Shown here piece by piece: positions 1 to 5,664 of a stretch of DNA of 8,040 nucleotides (its first letter is position 1; the number at the start of each line of letters is the position of its first letter). Under the pieces are notes generated by a model that made no database searches, was not told where the DNA came from, and saw only the letters and a list, made by a program, of their open reading frames with translations. The stretch comes from JAAYWY01 sp050945275. Lineage in GTDB: Bacteria > Bacillota > DTU030 > DUMP01. The position numbers and the translations under genes are program-made. The stretch is from positions 1-8,040 of the forward strand of contig JBMNSQ010000079.1 of the NCBI GenBank assembly GCA_050945275.1. Direction: 5' to 3'.

Positions 1-31
1 CAAATAAAGGGCCAAAGAGGATGATGTTTCG

Positions 32-1141
32 GTGAATAAGTTAGATCAAAACTACCCCGTGCTAGCTATTCTTTGTTCAGAAGGGCCGCTAGATTTGGAT
101 TGGCCGGAGCTGGATTTTGCTCGTCGACTTTTATTGTTGGCCCAAGAGCGTAAAATAGTGGCTTTCTTAACTACTCCCTCGGACCTAGATTTTACTAACT
201 ACTCTGCTATTGGCTACACTATTTTGTCGGATAGCGAGCACACTTGGTATATGCAGCGGTTCCCTTTTCCTCAAATGATCTATAACCGCGTAGGGATATT
301 GGTGAAAGAAGAGGCTCACTCAAAATATAGTTATCTTTTTTCGGAATTTCTCCCGACCACAGGAAACACACACGTCTTTAACTGCGGTTGGTTAAATAAA
401 TGGAATGTTTACCAAAAATTGGTGGAGGCATCTGAGCTTAAAGTCCACATTCCGGTTACGGAACAATTTAGCTTAGAAAAGCTGGCAATTTTTCTAAAAA
501 GATATCGAAAGGTTTATGTTAAGCCCCAAAGTGGATCTTACGGTAGGGGGATAATCCGGGTAACCAAATGGCCGGACGTCTATTTTTGTGAGTCCCATAC
601 TAAGCAGGGAAAGAAGCACTCACAGCTATGTAGCAATCTAGAAGAAATAGTGAAGTTATTGCTTCCTGAGGAGAGTTATCTAGTACAACAAGGTGTGGAC
701 CTAGCTGCGTTGGCGGGCCGGGTAGCAGACTTTCGGGTTCATCTGATAAAAAGTGGAAGAGAGGGCTGGGAAGTGGCAGGGGCCGTAGGACGCCGGGCTT
801 CCTTAATGGGAGTAGTGACCCATGGCTGGTGCGGGGGCTCCTGTGAACCAGCGGAGACACTTTTAGCCCAGCTCTTTCTGGACCAAGCTTCTGACTGCTT
901 CGATAGCCTTATCCAAGCTGCAGTGGCCATTGCCTGCTACCTAGATACCCAATTACCGGGAACGCTGGCAGAGCTAGGGTTTGATATCGGTTTTGATCGG
1001 GAGGGGCAACTATGGTTGCTAGAGGTCAATGACCGGCCGAATCACCTCTTGTTAAAGCTGGTAGACAAACAAGCCGAAGAACGGTTAGCGTCACTTTTAT
1101 TAGATTACTGTTGGTATTTGGTAGCCGTAGACCAATGCTAA
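32..1141 (+). CDS. YheC/YheD-family ATP-grasp endospore coat-associated protein
   Basis: This 369-residue protein has the layout of the YheC/YheD family, ATP-grasp proteins associated with the endospore coat in Bacillus and widespread in spore formers. What is seen: an N-terminal region with the family-typical YNR motif (residues 84-86); a nucleotide-binding segment with VKPQSGSYGRGI (163-174), where Lys164 and the Gly-rich loop fit ATP-grasp; VQQGVDL (218-224) followed by R-ADFRVHL (230-238); and the metal/ATP-binding end ELGFDIGFD then LWLLEVNDRP (314-336), with Glu331 and Asn333 as likely Mg ligands. The usual family 'hxGG' stretch is THGWCGGSC (263-271), with two cysteines. The length is near the usual 350-450. 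The start is the GTG at 32, preceded by AAAGAGG at 14-20 (spacing 11); the ATGs at 21 and 24 are out of frame. The substrate is unknown; a ligase acting on spore-envelope material is inference. Confidence 0.9.
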   Translation: MNKLDQNYPVLAILCSEGPLDLDWPELDFARRLLLLAQERKIVAFLTTPSDLDFTNYSAIGYTILSDSEHTWYMQRFPFPQMIYNRVGILVKEEAHSKYSYLFSEFLPTTGNTHVFNCGWLNKWNVYQKLVEASELKVHIPVTEQFSLEKLAIFLKRYRKVYVKPQSGSYGRGIIRVTKWPDVYFCESHTKQGKKHSQLCSNLEEIVKLLLPEESYLVQQGVDLAALAGRVADFRVHLIKSGREGWEVAGAVGRRASLMGVVTHGWCGGSCEPAETLLAQLFLDQASDCFDSLIQAAVAIACYLDTQLPGTLAELGFDIGFDREGQLWLLEVNDRPNHLLLKLVDKQAEERLASLLLDYCWYLVAVDQC

Positions 1142-1163
1142 GGTGGCATATCAAGGGAGAGGG

Positions 1164-1191
1164 CACATTTTCGGCGTTATCTTCATATGCT
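1164..1191 (+). promoter_or_regulatory. Candidate SigmaK promoter for the CPPxCCP paralog pair
   Basis: CACA at 1164-1167, a 16-base spacer, then CATATGCT at 1184-1191. This fits the Bacillus SigmaK consensus (mACm, 16-17 bases, CATAnnnTA) at every position except the final A, which is G. The expected start point, near 1198, leaves a leader of about 55 bases before the gene at 1252. The match implies late mother-cell expression; it assumes that SigmaK recognition is conserved in this organism. Confidence 0.6.
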
Positions 1192-1251
1192 GTAGTGATA
1201 TTCCAGAAATGGCATACAAATACTGTTTCGCCCAGAAGAAAGGGATGAGAC

Positions 1252-1809
1252 ATGATGAATACAAGCCGATATTACCTGCAACAAGCAGGAAAAGTACCTC
1301 CAGTTCCCTGTCCACCTAGTTGTTGCCCATCCACGGGTGAGCTAATCTCTAACCCTGGTTTTGAAGGGGCATTTTCTGCCCAGGGCGTACCGCAAGGGTG
1401 GCAAGGCACCAATGTGGAGCAGGAAAATGTCCAGGAGAAAATACACTCTGGATTAAAGGCGGTAGTCCTGGGCGCAAATCCGAGCAATGATGCTACGTTG
1501 TCTCAGGAGATAACTGACGAGAATTTGATCATCCCCGAGTGCAACTACCATTTCTCCTTTTTCGCTGGTGGATCGTTGGGCAATGGCAGCACCTTCACTG
1601 GCTCAGTTGTCTTTCTTGATTCCGGCGGCAATGAAATTGCTCGCACCGATATTACCATTATCGATCAGTCGATTACTGCCGGAGTTGGAAAATACTACTA
1701 CGTCATAACGCCAACGGCTCCAGCTAATCTGGCCACTATACGAGTAGAGTTTGTAAAGGATGGTGTAGGCCAGATAGATTTAGATGATGTTTCGTTATCC
1801 ATTGCTTAG
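1252..1809 (+). CDS. CPPxCCP-motif jelly-roll-like protein, probable spore surface protein (paralog A)
   Basis: I do not recognise a named gene. The 185-residue protein has no signal peptide. It opens with a short Pro-rich tail, then CPPSCCPSTGEL (residues 20-31; Cys20, Cys24, Cys25) and NPGFEG (34-39). The body ends with IDLDDVSLSIA (175-185). A start with N-P-G-F-E and an end with LDDVSL are typical of carbohydrate-binding-module/galactose-binding-like beta-sandwich domains, so a jelly-roll fold is inferred. One further cysteine (Cys97) is also kept in the neighbour at 1871, to which roughly half of the residues match by eye. The start at 1252 follows AAAGGGATGAG (spacing about 8); the adjacent ATG at 1255 is equally possible. 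The SigmaK-like promoter upstream, the lack of an export signal and the cysteine cluster suggest assembly on the forespore from the mother cell. A sugar-binding or appendage role is speculative. Confidence 0.8.
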   Translation: MMNTSRYYLQQAGKVPPVPCPPSCCPSTGELISNPGFEGAFSAQGVPQGWQGTNVEQENVQEKIHSGLKAVVLGANPSNDATLSQEITDENLIIPECNYHFSFFAGGSLGNGSTFTGSVVFLDSGGNEIARTDITIIDQSITAGVGKYYYVITPTAPANLATIRVEFVKDGVGQIDLDDVSLSIA

Positions 1810-1870
1810 AGCGCGAGCCTTGACCTTGCAGAAACTTAATATGTGTCCTAACTGAAAGGACGGGATATTT

Positions 1871-2410
1871 ATGAATAGAGATAATGTCCAAAATCGGAAA
1901 AACGGAGAATGTCCACCAGCGTGTTGCCCTAACACTGGTGAGCTAGCCCCTAACTTTGGCTTCGAGGGCAACTTTGTGGCCTCTAATGACGACCTGGTTC
2001 CTGTAGGCTGGTTTGGATTTAATGTAACGCAAGAGACCAGGCAGCAGTTTATTCATAGCGGTGAAAAGGCAGTGCAGCTGGGCAGACGTCCACCGGATAA
2101 CGCCGGCCTAACTACAGGACCGATTGTGGCAGGGGTTACCCCAGGTTGCTTTTATATTTTGTCTTTTACTGCCGGTGGTGAGGGACCGGCCAACTTTACT
2201 GGTGAGCTAATCTTTATCGATTCTATGGGCAACGAAACCACAGCTGGTACCATTGAGATAATAGGCCAATCGAAAGTGGCTGGTGTTGGGGTTTACTATC
2301 GTGCCATCTTTGGTCCGGCCCCTCAGGACCTGGCGGCCGTGAGAATAGAGTTCAACAAAATAGGAGTAGGTTCAATAGATTTAGACAATGTTTCTTTAAC
2401 CATTGCTTAG
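1871..2410 (+). CDS. CPPxCCP-motif jelly-roll-like protein, probable spore surface protein (paralog B)
   Basis: Tandem paralog of the preceding gene, 179 residues, 61 bases downstream and probably in the same transcript. The same landmarks occur in the same order: CPPACCPNTGEL (14-25), NFGFEGNF (28-35), VPVGW (43-47), IHSGEKAV (61-68), Cys93, AGVGVYY (137-143), and the terminal IDLDNVSLTIA (169-179). The two proteins differ most in the N-terminal tail and in residues 72-92, where lengths differ by a few residues. No signal peptide or membrane segment is seen. The ATG at 1871 follows AAAGGA (1855-1860, spacing 10). No separate promoter is evident in the gap, and a strong terminator follows the stop. 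The pair looks like a local gene duplication whose copies have diverged to roughly half identity, so both are likely kept by selection. Function is unknown; a spore-surface structural or glycan-binding protein is the best inference. Confidence 0.8.
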   Translation: MNRDNVQNRKNGECPPACCPNTGELAPNFGFEGNFVASNDDLVPVGWFGFNVTQETRQQFIHSGEKAVQLGRRPPDNAGLTTGPIVAGVTPGCFYILSFTAGGEGPANFTGELIFIDSMGNETTAGTIEIIGQSKVAGVGVYYRAIFGPAPQDLAAVRIEFNKIGVGSIDLDNVSLTIA

Positions 2411-2417
2411 ATTAAGC

Positions 2418-2450
2418 ACAAAACCCTGCCGGACATCGGCAGGGTTTTGT
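2418..2450. terminator. Bidirectional intrinsic terminator between convergent genes
   Basis: A perfect 13-bp inverted repeat (arms 2418-2430 and 2438-2450, loop GGACATC). The GC-rich core CCCTGCC/GGCAGGG is flanked by AAAA on one side and TTTT on the other, so it can end transcription from the plus-strand pair and from the minus-strand CAP gene, whose stop codon lies at 2473. Confidence 0.9.
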
Positions 2451-2472
2451 AAATGCCCTGTGGGAAATTGTG

Positions 2473-3306
2473 TTAGCGCTGAGCAAAAATCTCAATGACC
2501 ATTACACCAGACATGTTACCGGTATAGCGAGAAACACCAACACCTACTTTATTGAACTTGGGGTCTAACATAATAGCTCTGTGACCGCTACTGCGTATAA
2601 GGTTAGCGTGGGCCTGGTAGACTGATCCGGCTGCTGCTAGGTTCTCACCTAGATAGGAGTACTTGTAACCTTCCCGGGTCAAATGTTGTCCAGCGGTTCC
2701 GAGGCCCGGAATGTTGTGCTCGTAAGAACGTATTTCCACCAGTTTGTTGGCTCTTATTCGGGCCACGCGTACTAATTCTAGGTCTACAGTCACCGGTCCT
2801 ACGCCGGCTTTGGCTCGTTCCTGGTTGATGTAGTTTATTAGCTGTTGTTCTTCAGCAGTTAAACCGGCCGGTATGTCCGTGGGCGGCTCCTCGGGCTGGC
2901 CGCCGTCGGGTGGGTTAGGATTTGGGTTCGGGTTCGGGGAAGGTGCTGGTGATGTAGGATAAGGTGTACTGGGCCTATTATTTTGGTATCTGTTTAGATA
3001 GTCTAGATACCAGTTAGGGTTTTGTTGAGGATTAGTCGGATAAGATGGTGACGGATTCGGTCTAGGTGTTGGTGTAGGATTAGGATTCGGTGTGGGATTT
3101 GGTGTTGGATTAGGTTTCGGGTTAGGAGTTGGGGTTGGGGTCGTTGGTCGGCTGGGCGTAAGCGGGCTGTTGGAATATTGCTGCATATACTGCAAATACC
3201 ATTCAGCGGAGCCATAAGCCGGGGCGGCCCAAGTTGTGGCCGATAGTGCCAGCACTGCGACCAGTGATACAGTGACTACGGTCAGACTCAAGAGCTTTTT
3301 CTTCAC
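2473..3306 (-). CDS. Exported CAP-domain (SCP/PR1, YkwD-like) protein with WYL repeats and Pro/Asn linkers
   Basis: The 277-residue protein begins with a signal peptide: MKKK, a hydrophobic run to about residue 25, and a likely cleavage near ATTWA-AP (27/28). The mature part has WYLQYMQQYSN (36-46), a P-x-P-N-P linker (about 48-97), a second copy WYLDYLNRYQN (99-109), a second linker (to about 146), and a CAP domain (149-277). CAP landmarks are LINYINQERAKAG, His197, GENLAAAG (Glu221), SSGHRAIML (His242) and the terminal VMVIEIFAQR. CAP proteins of the YkwD type are common in spore formers and are secreted or wall/spore associated; the biochemical role is not settled. The start chosen is the GTG at 3306, because a perfect AAGGAGG lies 8 bases before it. 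An in-frame ATG at 3333 would add nine residues that overlap the ribosome binding site and has no good site of its own. The gene is convergent with the paralog pair and divergent from the Cys-rich gene. Confidence 0.92.
   Translation of the reverse strand: MKKKLLSLTVVTVSLVAVLALSATTWAAPAYGSAEWYLQYMQQYSNSPLTPSRPTTPTPTPNPKPNPTPNPTPNPNPTPTPRPNPSPSYPTNPQQNPNWYLDYLNRYQNNRPSTPYPTSPAPSPNPNPNPNPPDGGQPEEPPTDIPAGLTAEEQQLINYINQERAKAGVGPVTVDLELVRVARIRANKLVEIRSYEHNIPGLGTAGQHLTREGYKYSYLGENLAAAGSVYQAHANLIRSSGHRAIMLDPKFNKVGVGVSRYTGNMSGVMVIEIFAQR
2908..3165 (-). repeat. Pro/Asn-rich low-complexity coding repeats (two blocks) and duplicated WYL motif
   Basis: Within the CAP gene two blocks encode PxPNP-type repeats: 3016-3165 and 2908-2976. 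They separate an 11-residue motif present twice, WYL-Q/D-Y-M/L-x-x-Y-x-N, encoded at 3169-3201 and 2980-3012. The blocks are degenerate hexanucleotide-like repeats and are likely to vary in length between strains. Confidence 0.85.
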
Positions 3307-3314
3307 TACGTGTT

Positions 3315-3321
3315 CCTCCTT
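3315..3321 (-). promoter_or_regulatory. Ribosome binding site that sets the CAP gene start
   Basis: The minus strand reads AAGGAGG at 3321-3315, followed by 8 bases and the GTG at 3306-3304. This site lies inside the reading frame of the alternative ATG at 3333, which argues against that ATG. Confidence 0.85.
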
Positions 3322-3379
3322 AGCAAACTTCATCGAAAGATGGCACCTAGTAACCGAAACAGCGAGAAAAATTGCTTAA

Positions 3380-3402
3380 AAGGAGTCTGGTTACAACTCC
3401 TT
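3380..3402 (-). promoter_or_regulatory. Leader hairpin, possible pseudoknot, upstream of the CAP gene
   Basis: A perfect 7-bp stem (plus strand AAGGAGT 3380-3386 and ACTCCTT 3396-3402) with a 9-base loop. The loop contains GGTTAC (plus strand 3389-3394), complementary to GTAACC at 3350-3355, also in the leader, so an H-type pseudoknot is possible. In the transcript the stem carries AAGGAGT, which resembles a ribosome binding site but no gene follows it. A regulatory role is inference. Confidence 0.4.
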
Positions 3403-3407
3403 GTCCC

Positions 3408-3436
3408 ATTATAAGTTGCACTTTCGTTGACGGCAA
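3408..3436 (-). promoter_or_regulatory. Candidate SigmaA-type promoter for the CAP gene
   Basis: On the minus strand, TTGCCG (3436-3431), a 17-base spacer, then a perfect TATAAT (3413-3408). The -35 matches TTGACA at four of six positions. It predicts a leader of about 95 bases and vegetative rather than late-sporulation expression, in contrast to the neighbouring plus-strand genes. Confidence 0.55.
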
Positions 3437-3556
3437 TGAGGGTAAAGAGTGATCAAATATCATCTCCTCTGTTCTTTGGCACGAGACAAGCCCGTTAAAG
3501 ATAACACCGAGCATTTCGCCCCGGTGGAAAAAATGGGAAGAGCAATTACAGATAGG

Positions 3557-3585
3557 AACCTTTTGTCTAGTTCTTTCATACCATA
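3557..3585 (+). promoter_or_regulatory. SigmaK-type promoter for the Cys-rich gene
   Basis: AACC at 3557-3560, a 16-base spacer, then CATACCATA at 3577-3585. This matches the SigmaK consensus mACm-N16-CATAnnnTA at every defined position. The predicted start near 3592 leaves a leader of about 70 bases, in which AAACCA (3597-3602) can pair with TGGTTT (3631-3636). It implies late mother-cell transcription of the gene at 3665 and perhaps of the SPOCS gene after it. Confidence 0.7.
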
Positions 3586-3646
3586 AAGCAGCTAAGAAAC
3601 CAGAGGACTGCAAGCGAATGCTCGGTTTTTTGGTTTGCTAGGCAAG

Positions 3647-3654
3647 AAAGGAGG
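3647..3654 (+). promoter_or_regulatory. Ribosome binding site of the Cys-rich gene
   Basis: AAAGGAGG at 3647-3654 lies 10 bases before ATG 3665. An in-frame TTG at 3635 would put this site inside the coding region and has no site of its own, so ATG 3665 is preferred. Confidence 0.85.
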
Positions 3655-3664
3655 ATTATTTGTT

Positions 3665-4321
3665 ATGCCAAATGGTCCACTTATTCCCGGCTGTGAATTA
3701 TCATCTCCAGTTGTAGATTGTATCGAGGTACTAAAAGTTTATGATCAGTGCGTGAAGGAAGATGTTCTGCCCCAGCAGATTGACCTACCCGCGGGTTGTC
3801 CCAATCCTTTACCGCCAGGAGCTACGGTGGAGTGCAATCAGGTATTTGATATTGAAGCGGCAACTGGCCTTCCCGAAACACGGTGTGAAGTTATAAACAT
3901 TGGGCCGCCAGATGCTGAGGGCTTTGCTGATGTAACCGTGAGGCAGCGCATAGTGTTTGATATCACTATACGCGATGCATTCGGCAATATTCTTTGTGGT
4001 CCATCACGCATCGGGCCTGAGTTCTTCTTTAATACTGTACTATTGTTTGCCCCGGAAGGCACGTTTGGCCAGTGCCGAATCTTAAGTACCCTTTGCTTCT
4101 GCGAAATTATTCCCGATCCAGACAATCCCAGCTTTAACGTCCTTCTTTGCACCAAGAAAATCTGTAAGGAGATCCAAATCAAAGCCTTGGTTAAGCTTTG
4201 TGTACCCACCTATGGCTTCTGTGTCCCAGCACCTTGTGTGACTAGACCGCAGCCTGAGTTCCCCTGTCCGCCGGAAAATATCTTCCCGCCGCAAAGACCG
4301 CAACCAAACACTTCCGCTTAA
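3665..4321 (+). CDS. Cysteine-rich spore coat/exosporium-like protein with possible divergent SPOCS domain
   Basis: I do not recognise a named gene. The 218-residue product has 16 cysteines (about 7%), spread from Cys10 to Cys201, no signal peptide and no membrane segment. The N-terminal part contains VDCIEVLKVYDQC (17-29). Residues about 88-180 have the strand layout of a SPOCS/DUF3794 domain: ADVTVRQRIVFDITIRDAFG, then FFFNTVLLFAPEG leading to CRILSTLCFCEII, then a closing run ending IKALVKLCVP. Many cysteines fall on or beside these strands (137, 144, 146, 162, 167, 179). The C-terminal tail (186-218) is Pro/Cys-rich. Cys-rich proteins of clostridial exosporium, such as CsxC, combine similar traits, so a cross-linked outer spore layer protein is inferred. 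A SigmaK-type promoter precedes the gene and a hairpin follows the stop. The SPOCS relation is by eye only. Confidence 0.8.
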   Translation: MPNGPLIPGCELSSPVVDCIEVLKVYDQCVKEDVLPQQIDLPAGCPNPLPPGATVECNQVFDIEAATGLPETRCEVINIGPPDAEGFADVTVRQRIVFDITIRDAFGNILCGPSRIGPEFFFNTVLLFAPEGTFGQCRILSTLCFCEIIPDPDNPSFNVLLCTKKICKEIQIKALVKLCVPTYGFCVPAPCVTRPQPEFPCPPENIFPPQRPQPNTSA

Positions 4322-4329
4322 GTATGAAT

Positions 4330-4357
4330 AAGGGAGAGGCCAGCGCGCCTCTCCCTT
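4330..4357 (+). terminator. Perfect hairpin after the Cys-rich gene, weak or partial terminator
   Basis: An 11-bp perfect stem (AAGGGAGAGGC 4330-4340 with 4347-4357, loop CAGCGC) sits 9 bases after the stop codon. It lacks a U-tract (TTGGCAC follows), so it may slow, partly terminate or stabilise the mRNA end. No convincing promoter lies between it and the next gene, so some read-through is likely. Confidence 0.55.
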
Positions 4358-4390
4358 GGCACACTGGGTAGGCTTAGCTTAAAAGAACTT

Positions 4391-4397
4391 AAGGAGG
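4391..4397 (+). promoter_or_regulatory. Ribosome binding site that sets a TTG start
   Basis: AAGGAGG at 4391-4397 with a 7-base spacer to TTG 4405. It supports the unusual TTG initiation codon of the three-repeat SPOCS gene. Confidence 0.85.
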
Positions 4398-4404
4398 GAC
4401 AGAC

Positions 4405-5658
4405 TTGAATCCGTTGGTTAGAACTGAGGTGATTGTGGGCGAGAATACGGCTGAATTATTGCTGGAGTCAGAGGTAGCTCTTTTTAATCCGGCCCTAAAG
4501 GTTCGTAATGTTATTGGGGAAATACTGAACGTAACGACCCACATATTACCGGATACGGTGTTGGTGCAGGGCCAGGTAAAGCACCACCTTTTTTACGTTG
4601 GTACCGACATGGTGGTACATCACCAAACTAAGGAAGTGCCATTTTGTACTTATGCCCAGATACCGGGTACAGAGCCATCGATGAAGGCCAGTGTTCACCA
4701 CTGTATCGAAAGCATATTATCTGATCTGGGTGCTGATGGCACTCTGGTAAAGCTAAAGGCGGTATTGGGTTTACTGGTTAAAGTGACCGAAGAGCGGGAA
4801 CTGAAATTAGAAGAGGGTGAGGGGCCGTCTTATTTGCTGCCGGGTATTTGCGGCGAGAGCATGGTAGAAGAGGTATATGAGAGTACGATTACTCTAAATA
4901 AGTCAGCTCTCAAAGTAACAGAGGTAAACGCCCAGGTGATTATTTCAGAGGCTCAAGTAATTGCTGACAAGGTAGTAGTTAAAGGCCATATTAGTGAAGA
5001 TGTCTTTGCGGTGGGAGCCGAGGACAATATAGAGCATCATCAAAAGGAAGATATCCCCTTCAGCAGCTTAGTTGAGCTCCCTGGTGTTTGCCGCGGTATG
5101 CAGGCGGAGGTTAGGGCTGAGGTAGACGAAATTAGATATGAGCTAGCCGAATCAGGTAGCGAATTAAAACAAAAGATTGTTTACGCCCTGCTGGTAAAAG
5201 TAAGTCAAGATATAGAGATGGGGCTAGCTGTGGGGGGCACCCTTATTAAAGCAAAGCGAGTAGTAGGAACCGAGACGCTCTGCAAGTTGCTACAGTACAG
5301 TTTAGACTTGGTGCCAGCTGCCCAAAAAGTAAATCAAGTAACAGGAGAAGTAACAGATCTTAATGCCGATGTAATTGCCGGTAAGGTGATTATACAAGGG
5401 ATTTTCGACGCTCGCATCTATTTCACTGATCATGATGGTATCAACTATGAGACTGAGGAACGGCTGCCATTTGTTGGCCATGTGGCTGTGGATGGAGCCG
5501 AGCCGGGAATGAAAGCCAAGGTGACCCCGACTGTGTCTGGCATTATCACAGAATTTAATGCTGCTGATAATCTTCTTCATATCAAGGTCTTGCTTAAGAT
5601 GAGGGTGAAAGCGCTGCAGTGGGTACAAGCGGCGGTAGCTGAGTGCGCAATAGCCTGA
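4405..5658 (+). CDS. Triple SPOCS/DUF3794-domain protein, SipL-like spore scaffold without LysM
   Basis: This 417-residue protein consists of three SPOCS (DUF3794) repeats and little else. Repeat 1 (about 25-133) has VLVQGQVKHHLFYVG, HHQTKEVPF and IPGTEPSMKASVHHCIESI. Repeat 2 (about 160-272) has VVVKGHISEDVFAVG, HHQKEDIPF and LPGVCRGMQAEVRAEVDEI. Repeat 3 (about 290-405) has VIIQGIFDARIYFTD, ETEERLPF and VDGAEPGMKAKVTPTVSGI. The domain occurs in SipL of Clostridioides difficile, which binds SpoIVA and anchors the coat to the forespore, and in other clostridial spore proteins. SipL ends with a LysM domain; none is seen here, so this is a SPOCS-only relative, not clearly SipL itself. There is no signal peptide, consistent with mother-cell cytosol. 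The TTG start follows AAGGAGG. It lies 83 bases after the Cys-rich gene and before another SPOCS-repeat gene. Confidence 0.92.
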   Translation: MNPLVRTEVIVGENTAELLLESEVALFNPALKVRNVIGEILNVTTHILPDTVLVQGQVKHHLFYVGTDMVVHHQTKEVPFCTYAQIPGTEPSMKASVHHCIESILSDLGADGTLVKLKAVLGLLVKVTEERELKLEEGEGPSYLLPGICGESMVEEVYESTITLNKSALKVTEVNAQVIISEAQVIADKVVVKGHISEDVFAVGAEDNIEHHQKEDIPFSSLVELPGVCRGMQAEVRAEVDEIRYELAESGSELKQKIVYALLVKVSQDIEMGLAVGGTLIKAKRVVGTETLCKLLQYSLDLVPAAQKVNQVTGEVTDLNADVIAGKVIIQGIFDARIYFTDHDGINYETEERLPFVGHVAVDGAEPGMKAKVTPTVSGIITEFNAADNLLHIKVLLKMRVKALQWVQAAVAECAIA

Positions 5659-5664
5659 AAGTAG

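Larger units (their letters stand above)
3307..3664. other. Divergent intergenic regulatory region
   Basis: About 360 bases without a convincing gene, between the CAP gene (minus) and the Cys-rich gene (plus). It holds the CAP ribosome binding site, a leader hairpin, a SigmaA-like promoter for the CAP gene, a SigmaK-type promoter for the plus-strand gene and that gene's leader. Between about 3440 and 3555 nothing clear is visible apart from a short dyad, TGAT-caaat-ATCA, near 3449-3461. Confidence 0.7.

Noticed and set aside
1213..1220. CATACAAA with ATATT 1198-1202 as a SigmaE promoter
   Set aside because: The spacer is only 10 bases, too short for SigmaE, and the SigmaK match just upstream is better.
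2908..3165. Repeat blocks as a CRISPR array or tandem non-coding repeat
   Set aside because: The repeats are in frame, encode PxPNP linkers inside a complete CAP protein, and lack regular repeat-spacer structure.
3347..3613. Minus-strand open frame of 88 codons in the divergent region
   Set aside because: It overlaps the predicted promoters of both flanking genes, has no clear ribosome binding site and shows no recognisable domain.
3635..3664. TTG 3635 as start of the Cys-rich protein
   Set aside because: The AAAGGAGG at 3647-3654 would be coding; ATG 3665 is correctly spaced from it.
3838..4209. Minus-strand open frame of 123 codons inside the Cys-rich gene
   Set aside because: Shadow frame: it has no ribosome binding site or domain, and the plus-strand frame has clear start signals and patterned cysteines.
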